From DASZZX01 sp036260415 (GTDB taxonomy: Bacteria; Actinomycetota; Nitriliruptoria; Nitriliruptorales; JAHWKO01), in the NCBI GenBank assembly GCA_036260415.1, contig DASZZX010000154.1, forward strand, positions 1 through 8,641: a stretch of DNA of 8,641 nt, in the 5' to 3' direction. The notes below the pieces were generated by a model. The model had not been told where the DNA came from. It saw only the letters and a program-made list of their open reading frames with translations, and searched no databases. This document shows positions 1 to 5,829 of this stretch, piece after piece. The position numbers were made by a program, and so were the translations under genes. How positions within the stretch are numbered: the stretch's first letter is position 1; the number at the start of each line of letters is the position of its first letter.

Positions 1-528
1 CGCGCGTGGGGATGGTGCGGCTGGTTCGGCGGGCGCGGGTCGGGGTGGCGCGTCCGCCTGAGTGGGCCCTGCCGCGCGCCGGGCCCGTGGGCTCGCCTGG
101 GTCGGAGCGGGCTGGGGCGGTGCGGCTGGCTCGGCGGGGGGGCCCGGGCGTGCAGGCGGGGAGGGTGCCGCCACACCCGCGTCCCGGGTCCTCCCCCGGC
201 CGGTCGCGCGGTACACCCTGGTCAGCAGCTCGGGCATGTCGAGCGGACGGACCAGCAGGGAGACACCGACGGGGATCTGCTCCTGAGGCGTGTCGCCCAC
301 GACCACGCAGCGCTCGACCCTGCGACGGGAGAGGAGCGACCTCGCGGCCGCCACGCCACCCGCCGTGTCACCGAGGTCGATGACGGCCACGGGGAACGAC
401 CCGACGAGGCCCGCTGCGGCGTCGACGGAACCGACGACAGTGACCTCCTCGCCAGCCACCGCCAGCGACAGTGCGACGTCCAGGCCCTCGCCGGCGGCCA
501 GCGCCAGGATGCACATCGGGTCCACCAT
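1..528 (-). CDS. Receiver-like (pseudo-receiver) protein with Pro/Ala-rich linker, 3' end beyond window
   Basis: The minus strand stays open from an ATG at 528 to the window edge (176 codons, no stop). Residues 1-107 read like a CheY-type receiver fold: strand CILALAAGEG (6-15), strand VTVVGSV (29-35), strand PVAVIDLGD (46-54) with Asp51 where the phosphoacceptor would sit, strand RCVVVGD (73-79), and LLVRPLDMPELL (91-102), which resembles the usual 'KP..xxEL' end of a receiver. The N-terminal acidic pair is absent and the conserved Lys is Arg94, so phosphorylation is doubtful. Residues 116-176 are about one third Pro and one third Ala, a flexible linker to a domain beyond the edge. No strong ribosome binding site is visible. 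An in-frame TTG at 600 would add 24 residues, and an in-frame stop lies just upstream of it. It follows acs on the same strand after 258 bases. The output domain, and so the function, is unknown. The reading frame is fairly sure; the receiver assignment is from pattern only. Confidence 0.72.
   Translation of the reverse strand, partial: MVDPMCILALAAGEGLDVALSLAVAGEEVTVVGSVDAAAGLVGSFPVAVIDLGDTAGGVAAARSLLSRRRVERCVVVGDTPQEQIPVGVSLLVRPLDMPELLTRVYRATGRGRTRDAGVAAPSPPARPGPPAEPAAPPQPAPTQASPRARRAAGPTQADAPPRPAPAEPAAPSPRA
14..138 (-). repeat. In-frame direct repeat in the Pro/Ala linker
   Basis: A 20-base unit at 14-33 recurs at 119-138 with one mismatch (T versus C at its 12th base). The copies are 105 bases (35 codons) apart, so both encode the same PAEPAAP stretch of the linker. 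This looks like ordinary low-complexity linker expansion. Confidence 0.6.
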
Positions 529-786
529 CCCTCGCAGGTCGGGCCCCTGTGACGGTGCCGGGAAGGCCGCGAGTGTGCGGCCCGGCGGGGTGACGGTCAA
601 CTCGCACGGAGATCACCGCGGCGTCCGACGCCGGGGTCGGAGTCCGGACCGGCCGAGATCCCGCGCCCGACCGGAGCCCGACCAGTTTCGGCCACCCGAC
701 ACCCTGCCGGTGTGTCACGCTCGCCGCGGCGAAGGCTCGTCGTTCGGTCGGCGGCGGGGCGGGTGCCCGGCCGGTGACCCCGCTGG

Positions 787-2748
787 TCAGTCCTCCTCGC
801 CGTCATCCTGCTGCGACTGGTAGCGCTGCTGGATGGAGTCCACCACCTCCTCGTCGGCGAGGGTGGTGGTGTCGCCGAGCTGCTCGTCCTCGGCGATGTT
901 GCGCAGCAACCGGCGCATGATCTTGCCGGAACGGGTCTTGGGCAACTCCTGGGTGAACAGGACCGTCCGGGGCCGGGCGATCTTGCCGATCTCACCGGCG
1001 ACGTGCTCGCGGAGCTCGTCGGCGAGCTCCGCGCCACCGTCGACGTCGCCTCGCAGGCTGACGAACGCGGCGATCGCCTGCCCGGTGTCAGGGTCGCTGC
1101 GACCGATGACGGCCGCCTCCGCCACCGCCGGGTGGGACACGAGCGCGGACTCGACCTCCGCGGTCGACAGACGGTGGCCCGAGATGTTCATGACGTCATC
1201 GACGCGCCCCAGCACCCAGACGTACTCGTCGGCGTCGATCTTCGCGCCGTCACCGGCGAAGTACACGCCCTCGAAACGGCTCCAGTAGGTCTCCTCGTAG
1301 CGCTCCGGGTCGCCCCAGATTCCGCGCAGCATCGCCGGCCACGGCTCGGTCAGGACCAGGTAGCCACCGCCGGGCGGGTCGACAGGCTGGCCGTCCTCGT
1401 CCACCACCGCGGCGGAGATGCCCGGCAGTGGGAACGTCGCCGACCCCGGCCGGAGCGTGGTGACGCCCGGCAGGGGGCTGATCATGATGGCGCCGGTCTC
1501 CGTCTGCCACCAGGTGTCGACCACCGGGCAGCGCTCCCCACCGATCGTCTTCCAGTACCACACCCACGCTTCGGGGTTGATCGGCTCGCCGACCGTGCCC
1601 AGCACTCGCAGGGAGCTCAGGTCATGCCGCTCGGGGTGCTCGTCACCCCACTTCATGAACGAGCGGATCGCCGTGGGGGCCGTGTAGAAGGCCGTCACGT
1701 CGTAGCGGTCGACCAGCTCCCACAGGCGGTCGGGTCCGGGATGGTTGGGTGCGCCCTCGTACATCACCGAGGTGCAGCCGTTGGCCAGCGGGCCGTACAC
1801 GATGTAGCTGTGCCCGGTGACCCATCCGATGTCGGCGGTGCACCAGTACACGTCGCGCTCGGGCTGGATGTCGAACACGTGGCGGTGCGTGAACGTGCAC
1901 TGGGTGAGGTAGCCACCCGTCGTGTGCATGATCCCCTTGGGCTTGCCCGTGGTCCCGCTGGTGTACAGCACGTACAGCAGGTCCTCGGCATCCATCCGCT
2001 CCGGCGGGCAGTCCGCCGACGCGTCCGCTGTCAACTCGTGGTACCAGCGGTCGCGGCCCTCCTGCATCGCGATGTCCTGCTCGGTGCGCCGCACCACGAC
2101 CACGTGCTCGATCGAGGGGCACTCCGCCAGGGCTTCGTCCGACGGTTGCTTCAGGTCGACGATGTCACCGCGCCGCCAGCCGCCGTCCGCCGTGATCAGC
2201 ACCGTGGCCTCCGCGTCCTGGATCCGGTCGCGCAGCGAGTTGGCCGAGAACCCGCCGAAGACCACCGAATGCGGCGCTCCGATGCGCGCGCACGCCAGCA
2301 GCGACACCGGTAGCTCGGGGATCATCGGCAAGTAGATGGCCACCCGGTCGCCCTTCCGGACGCCCAGGGACTTGAGGACGTTGGCGAAGCGAGCCACCTC
2401 GTCCCTGAGGTCCGAGTAGGTGATCTTGCGGGTGTCGCCGGGCTCGCCCTCCCAGTAGAAGGCGACGCGGTCGCCGTGGCCGGCCTCCACGTGGCGGTCG
2501 AGGCAGTTGTACGAGGCGTTCAGCCTGCCGCCGACGAACCACTTCGCGTAGGGGAGGTCCCACTGCAGGGCTTCCTGCCAGTCCTCGTACCAGGCGAGCT
2601 CGCGCGCCTGACGCTCCCAGAACGCGACGCGGTCCTCCTCCGCTTCGCGGTACAGCTTCTCGTCCGCCACGAGGGCCTGCCGCTGGAAGTCCTCCGGGGG
2701 CGGGAACGTGCGCTCCTCCTGGAGCAGATCCTCGATGGTCTTCCCCAT
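787..2748 (-). CDS. acs: Acetyl-CoA synthetase, AMP-forming
   Basis: It converts acetate, ATP and CoA to acetyl-CoA, AMP and diphosphate in the cytoplasm. The 653 residues are full length for the family. An N-terminal ACS region is followed by the adenylation core with the P-loop-like YTSGTTGKPKG (262-272), then DTWWQTETG (411-419), the hinge region YFAGDGAKID (506-515), GRVDDVMNISGHR (524-536), and the C-terminal PKTRSGK (603-609). Val310, Thr311, Val386 and Trp414 fall at the same numbers as the acetate-pocket residues of Salmonella Acs, which supports acetate over longer acyl substrates. Lys609 matches the catalytic lysine that protein acetyltransferases modify in that enzyme. The start at 2748 is set by an AGGAGG six bases upstream. 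The frame stays open a further 132 codons upstream, but that part overlaps the SDR gene and lacks family similarity. It lies 193 bases downstream of the SDR gene. Confidence 0.97.
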   Translation of the reverse strand: MGKTIEDLLQEERTFPPPEDFQRQALVADEKLYREAEEDRVAFWERQARELAWYEDWQEALQWDLPYAKWFVGGRLNASYNCLDRHVEAGHGDRVAFYWEGEPGDTRKITYSDLRDEVARFANVLKSLGVRKGDRVAIYLPMIPELPVSLLACARIGAPHSVVFGGFSANSLRDRIQDAEATVLITADGGWRRGDIVDLKQPSDEALAECPSIEHVVVVRRTEQDIAMQEGRDRWYHELTADASADCPPERMDAEDLLYVLYTSGTTGKPKGIMHTTGGYLTQCTFTHRHVFDIQPERDVYWCTADIGWVTGHSYIVYGPLANGCTSVMYEGAPNHPGPDRLWELVDRYDVTAFYTAPTAIRSFMKWGDEHPERHDLSSLRVLGTVGEPINPEAWVWYWKTIGGERCPVVDTWWQTETGAIMISPLPGVTTLRPGSATFPLPGISAAVVDEDGQPVDPPGGGYLVLTEPWPAMLRGIWGDPERYEETYWSRFEGVYFAGDGAKIDADEYVWVLGRVDDVMNISGHRLSTAEVESALVSHPAVAEAAVIGRSDPDTGQAIAAFVSLRGDVDGGAELADELREHVAGEIGKIARPRTVLFTQELPKTRSGKIMRRLLRNIAEDEQLGDTTTLADEEVVDSIQQRYQSQQDDGEED

Positions 2749-2754
2749 GCCGCT

Positions 2755-2760
2755 CCTCCT
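2755..2760 (-). promoter_or_regulatory. Ribosome binding site of acs
   Basis: AGGAGG on the minus strand, six bases before the ATG at 2748. It fixes the acs start and argues against the longer upstream reading. Confidence 0.85.
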
Positions 2761-2941
2761 CGACGAACGGGACCCACGATAGTGCGGCCTCTCAGGCCCG
2801 ACCCATCGGTAAGTCGGACGACGGGGCGCGGCTGTGCCTCGCCGCGCCGGTGATCCGAGCCGCGACATCGACGCGCCATGGCCGAGGAGCTCCTGGGCGC
2901 AGGCGCCGTCCGGATGCGCACCCCTCCCGAGTGGTACCGGG

Positions 2942-3730
2942 TCAGATCCGGCGCGTGACGACCCCGGCGATGCGGCGCACCAGAGCGCGTGGCGCCAGCC
3001 CGGCGGCCGCCGCCAGGGCGCGGTAGCCGACTCCGGGGACGTGCACCGCGGCCCCGCGGGCGGCCGCGTGGAGCCCCTCGCGGGCGACCCGCTCCGCGTC
3101 CAGCCACGCCGCACGCGGAACACCCCCGCGCGCGATGTCGGCACGTTCGTGGAACTCGGTGCGGACGAACCCCGGGCACAGCGCGGTCACGCCCACTCCG
3201 GTGCCGCGGTACTCCTCGTGCAGCGCTTCGCTGAAGCGGGTCACGAACGCCTTCGCGGCGGAGTAGGTCGCGTCGTACGGCAGGGGCTGGAAGCCGGCGA
3301 GCGAGGAGACGTTCAGGATGGATCCGTGGCCGCGGTCCAGCATGCCGGGGACCGCGGCGCGGGTGAGACGGTGGACGGCCACCACCAGCAGCTGCAGCTC
3401 GCGTTCCTCACGATCGGCGTCCAGCTCGTCGAACCGGCCGTACGTGCCGAAGCCGGCGTTGTTGACGAGGAGATCGACCGGTGCATCACCGTCCTGCAGG
3501 CGATCCTCGACCAGGGCCCGCTGCTGGGTCTTCGTGAGATCGGCGCTGAGGACCTCGACCTCGACGTCGTGTGCGGCGGTCAGCTCCTCGCGGAGCTCCT
3601 CGAGACGCTCTGTGCGGCGCGCGACGACCACCAGGTTGGTGCCGTCCGCTGCCAGCAGACGCGCGAACTCGCGACCGATGCCGCTCGACGCGCCGGTGAC
3701 CAGCGCGACCGACCAGGGGAACGTCGGCAC
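2942..3730 (-). CDS. Short-chain dehydrogenase/reductase (classical SDR, COG0300-like)
   Basis: An NAD(P)-dependent oxidoreductase of 262 residues with a Rossmann fold. Visible motifs are TGASSGIG (12-19, cofactor loop), ARR (37-39) after the second strand, where basic residues usually mean NADP(H), NNAG (90-93), Ser143 in NVSSLAG, and YSAAK (Tyr156, Lys160). The Ser-Tyr-Lys triad is therefore intact. The fourth tetrad residue, the Asn expected in a segment like 'LNVVAVxRLTR', is Leu115 here (LLVVAVHRLTR). The start is GTG at 3730, with AGGAGG five bases upstream. An ATG at 3766 would add 12 residues but ignores that site and runs into an inverted repeat. PGFVRTEF (187-194) and the C-terminal region resemble the DltE/YqjQ-like SDR branch. 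The substrate cannot be told from sequence. Neighbours are hutH upstream (192-base gap) and acs downstream (193 bases), neither of which suggests a substrate. Confidence 0.93.
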   Translation of the reverse strand: MPTFPWSVALVTGASSGIGREFARLLAADGTNLVVVARRTERLEELREELTAAHDVEVEVLSADLTKTQQRALVEDRLQDGDAPVDLLVNNAGFGTYGRFDELDADREERELQLLVVAVHRLTRAAVPGMLDRGHGSILNVSSLAGFQPLPYDATYSAAKAFVTRFSEALHEEYRGTGVGVTALCPGFVRTEFHERADIARGGVPRAAWLDAERVAREGLHAAARGAAVHVPGVGYRALAAAAGLAPRALVRRIAGVVTRRI

Positions 3731-3735
3731 GCGGT

Positions 3736-3741
3736 CCTCCT
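3736..3741 (-). promoter_or_regulatory. Ribosome binding site of the SDR gene
   Basis: AGGAGG on the minus strand, five bases before GTG 3730. It favours that start over the ATG at 3766. Confidence 0.8.
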
Positions 3742-3754
3742 CACCGGCGATCCG

Positions 3755-3775
3755 ACGACCGTACACGACGGTCGT
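3755..3775. promoter_or_regulatory. Perfect 8-base inverted repeat upstream of the SDR gene, possible operator
   Basis: ACGACCGT (3755-3762) and its exact reverse complement ACGGTCGT (3768-3775) are separated by five bases. The element ends 24 bases before the SDR start codon. On the minus strand it contains TACGGT, which fits the TANNNT pattern of a -10 box, but no good -35 box is seen. Size and symmetry suit a dimeric repressor such as a TetR- or GntR-type protein. No regulator gene is in the window. A 5' leader hairpin is the alternative. Confidence 0.4.
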
Positions 3776-3922
3776 GGCCGTTCGCGCCGCGTGCTGCAGG
3801 ACCGTGCGTCCGCCCGACCGCGCACGACCTGCCTTGCGTCCACGTCCCCCACCCGCGTGTGGTCGGCGATCCAGCGTGAGCTGACGCGGCCCGGGGAGCC
3901 GCCGCCTCTGCCGGCCGGGTCG

Positions 3923-5500
3923 TCAGCGCAGCGGACCAGCCGCCTGCTCGACCGCGGCCAGCAGGATCCCGTCGCGGATGGCGTCCGCGACCGTCTGCAG
4001 ATCGGTGGCGACCACGCGATCCTCCTCCAGCGGTGGCACCCGGGCGCGGACGGCCGCGGCGAGCGCAGCCACGGCCGGCGCCGGTCGCAGCGGTGAGCGG
4101 TGGCCGAGTCCCTCCACCGCGCACACCAACTCGACGGCGAGGACCTGGAGGGTGTTGTCCAGCACCTCCTGCAGCTTGCGGCCCGCACCCCACCCCATCG
4201 ACACGTGGTCCTCCTGGCTGCCGGAGGTCGGGATGCTCTCCACGCTCGCCGGGTGGCACAGCACCCGGTTCTCGGCGACCAGCGCTGCGGCGGTGTACTG
4301 CGCCAGCATGTAGCCGCTGTTCACGCCGGGGCGGCGGGCGAGGAACGGCGGGAGGCCACCGGAGTGGTCAGGGTCGAGGATGCGGTCGGTGCGCCGTTCG
4401 GAGATCGACCCCAGTTCCGTCACGGCCGCGGTCATGAAGTCCAGGGCGAAACCGAGCGGCTGACCGTGGAAGTTGCCCGCCGAGACCACCTCACCGGTGT
4501 CCGGGAGGACGATCGGGTTGTCGACCACGGCGCCCAGTTCACGCTCGAACGTGGCCTGCGCGAAGGCCAGCACGTCGCGGCAGGCGCCGTGCACCTGCGG
4601 GGCACAACGCAGGCTGTAGGCGTCCTGGACCGCGTGCGGGCTGTCACGGTGGCTGGCGACGATCTGGGAGCCGTCGAGCAGACGCGCCAGGTTGGCCGCC
4701 GAGGCCAGCTGCCCCGGGTGGGGACGCAGCAGGTGGATCGGCGCCTGGAACGGCTGGTCGGTGGCGAGCAGCGCCTCGACCGATGCGGCGCAGGCCACAT
4801 CGGCCACCCGCGCCAGTCGCCACGCGAGGTCGAGGCCGAGTACCCCCAACGCGACCATGCCCTCGGTGCCGTTGACGAGGCTCAACCCCTCCTTGGGCTG
4901 CAGCACGAGCGGTTCGAGGCCGTGGAGGGCCAGAAGCCGAGCCGCAGGCCCGACCTGCGTCCCGTCGTCGAGCACACCCTCGCCGACCAGCGGCAGCGCG
5001 AGGTGCGCGAAGGGCGCCAGATCGCCGGAGGCTCCGACCGAGCCCTTCTCGGGCACGACCGGTAGCAGGTCCCGCTCCAGCAGGGTGACCAGCCTCTGCA
5101 CGATCGCCGGCCGGACGCCGGAGTGACCCTGCGCCAGGGTGCGCGCCCGCAGCAGAAGCATGGCGCGGACCACGCGGCGCGGCAGCGGCGGTCCGACGCC
5201 GGCCGCGTGACTGCGCAGGATGGCGTGCTGGACCTCGCGGAGCTGCTCGCGCGAGATGTGGGTGTCGGCCAGCGCGCCGAAACCGGTCGTCACCCCATAG
5301 ATGAGGCGCGCGCCGTCAACTGCCTCGTCCACCAACCGGCGGGCGGGTGCCATCCGGGCGGGCACCGTGTCGGCCAGGGCGACGTGGCTCCGCCGGTCGG
5401 CGACCGCCACGACCTGGCCGGGCAGGAGCGGCCCGCCGTCGATCGTGACCGTCTCCAAGGTGGGCTCTCTCCCGTCGGCGGGGGAGGCTAGTGGCGTCAC
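3923..5500 (-). CDS. hutH: Histidine ammonia-lyase
   Basis: It deaminates L-histidine to urocanate and ammonia, the first step of histidine breakdown, in the cytoplasm. The Ala157-Ser158-Gly159 triad in GSVGASGDLAPFAH forms the MIO cofactor. Other active-site positions match known HutH with a constant offset of about 15: Tyr68 (YGVTTGFG), His98 (RSHAAGVG), Asn210 (NGTEG), Gln292, Tyr295 and Arg298 (QDAYSLRCAPQ), Phe344 (NFHGQPLGF) and Glu430 (GSQEDHVSMG). The RSH segment and Glu430 point to histidine rather than phenylalanine or tyrosine as substrate. The 525 residues are slightly longer than the usual 500-515. The GTG at 5500 has no clear ribosome binding site. A TTG at 5458, with GGGAGAGAG about 6-10 bases before it, would give 511 residues and may be the true start. 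No hutU, hutI or hutG lies nearby. The gene is divergent from the small acidic gene. Confidence 0.96.
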   Translation of the reverse strand: MTPLASPADGREPTLETVTIDGGPLLPGQVVAVADRRSHVALADTVPARMAPARRLVDEAVDGARLIYGVTTGFGALADTHISREQLREVQHAILRSHAAGVGPPLPRRVVRAMLLLRARTLAQGHSGVRPAIVQRLVTLLERDLLPVVPEKGSVGASGDLAPFAHLALPLVGEGVLDDGTQVGPAARLLALHGLEPLVLQPKEGLSLVNGTEGMVALGVLGLDLAWRLARVADVACAASVEALLATDQPFQAPIHLLRPHPGQLASAANLARLLDGSQIVASHRDSPHAVQDAYSLRCAPQVHGACRDVLAFAQATFERELGAVVDNPIVLPDTGEVVSAGNFHGQPLGFALDFMTAAVTELGSISERRTDRILDPDHSGGLPPFLARRPGVNSGYMLAQYTAAALVAENRVLCHPASVESIPTSGSQEDHVSMGWGAGRKLQEVLDNTLQVLAVELVCAVEGLGHRSPLRPAPAVAALAAAVRARVPPLEEDRVVATDLQTVADAIRDGILLAAVEQAAGPLR

Positions 5501-5510
5501 GCGTTACGGT

Positions 5511-5520
5511 CGGGGCCCCG
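5511..5520. promoter_or_regulatory. 10-base perfect palindrome between divergent genes
   Basis: CGGGGCCCCG sits between the hutH start and the start of the acidic small gene, in a gap of only 34 bases (76 if hutH starts at 5458). It could be a protein-binding site for divergent control, but short GC palindromes are common at this base composition. TACGGT at 5505-5510 beside it fits a -10 pattern on the plus strand without a matching -35. Confidence 0.22.
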
Positions 5521-5522
5521 TT

Positions 5523-5530
5523 GGAGGAGG
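5523..5530 (+). promoter_or_regulatory. Ribosome binding site of the acidic small gene
   Basis: GGAGGAGG on the plus strand, four bases before ATG 5535 (the inner GGAGG at 5523-5527 is seven bases away). It is among the strongest such sites in the window and is the main evidence that this short gene is translated. Confidence 0.8.
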
Positions 5531-5534
5531 CACC

Positions 5535-5729
5535 ATGAGCGACCCTGAGTCCGCCGAGCCGGCCGAGGAGCAGGAGGACGTGGCGCGCGAGAGCCGGGCC
5601 ACGGGCGGCGACGCCCCGGCCGCCGGCTCGATCGGTGAGCGCGAGGACCTCGCGCAACGCGACCTCGAGCACGGACGCGACGACCAGGATGGGGACGGCG
5701 AGGGCGGCGACGGCGACCGTGGCGGCTGA
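5535..5729 (+). CDS. Acidic, disordered 64-residue protein ending in Gly-Gly
   Basis: I do not recognise a family. It is the only plus-strand gene supported here. It starts at ATG 5535 behind GGAGGAGG, and about 90% of its codons end in G or C, as in the flanking genes. The product has 11 Asp and 10 Glu against 6 Arg and no Lys, Cys, Phe, Tyr or Trp, so it should be strongly negative and unfolded. The N-terminal half is Glu/Ala-rich, the middle (residues 33-48, SIGEREDLAQRDLEHGR region) could form a short charged helix, and the tail is Asp/Gly-rich (GDGEGGDGDRGG). Length, acidity and the C-terminal Gly-Gly recall prokaryotic ubiquitin-like Pup, but the conserved Pup C-terminal helix and the final Gln/Glu are missing, so homology is not claimed. 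It faces hutH back to back and converges on tldE. A non-coding alternative is possible, because the tail is simple repeat. Confidence 0.6.
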   Translation: MSDPESAEPAEEQEDVARESRATGGDAPAAGSIGEREDLAQRDLEHGRDDQDGDGEGGDGDRGG

Positions 5730-5734
5730 CGAGC

Positions 5735-5790
5735 CGGTGGCGGTGACGGGCACGGTGGCGGTGACGGCGGCGGGACGGCGGCGGTGACGC
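5735..5790 (+). repeat. Short GGTGACG-type direct repeats in the convergent gap
   Basis: The 15-base unit CGGTGGCGGTGACGG occurs exactly at 5735-5749 and 5753-5767 (18-base period). A variant, CGGCGGCGGTGACGC, is at 5776-5790. The array fills much of the 100-base gap between the ends of the acidic gene and tldE. Its makeup resembles the Asp/Gly-coding tail just before it, so it may be decayed coding repeat past the TGA stop. No T-tract terminator is seen in the gap. Confidence 0.5.
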
Positions 5791-5829
5791 GTGAGCGGCG
5801 GCCGGAGCGTCGACGGCTGTCCGCCGAGG

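Noticed and set aside
698..716. GACAC-N9-GTGTC inverted repeat between acs and the receiver-like gene
   Set aside because: The arms are only five bases and alternative pairings compete, so it is not strong enough as a terminator or operator. Nothing else stood out in the 258-base gap.
1003..2313. Long plus-strand open frame (436 codons) opposite acs
   Set aside because: It is antisense to well-supported acs coding sequence. High GC removes stops from the complementary frames, and the translation shows no domain pattern.
2786..2798. GGCCT-CTC-AGGCC inverted repeat in the acs leader
   Set aside because: Five-base GC arms with a three-base centre are expected by chance at this composition, and no promoter boxes align with it.
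2749..3144. Upstream extension of the acs frame by 132 codons
   Set aside because: It overlaps the 3' part of the SDR gene, has Arg/Pro/Ser-rich shadow composition, and ignores the AGGAGG before ATG 2748.
2834..4096. Long plus-strand open frame (420 codons) opposite the SDR gene and the hutH 3' end
   Set aside because: It spans two real minus-strand genes and their gap, and its composition is that of a GC-driven shadow.
5535..5760. Minus-strand hydrophobic stretch resembling a membrane segment, opposite the acidic gene
   Set aside because: Antisense Asp and Glu codons (GAC, GAG) read as Val and Leu, which explains the hydrophobicity. No start with a ribosome binding site was found for it.
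5796..5826. Possible stem (CGGCGG with CCGCCG) as a bidirectional terminator between the acidic gene and tldE
   Set aside because: The loop is 19 bases, the inner pairing is poor, and neither side has a T run.
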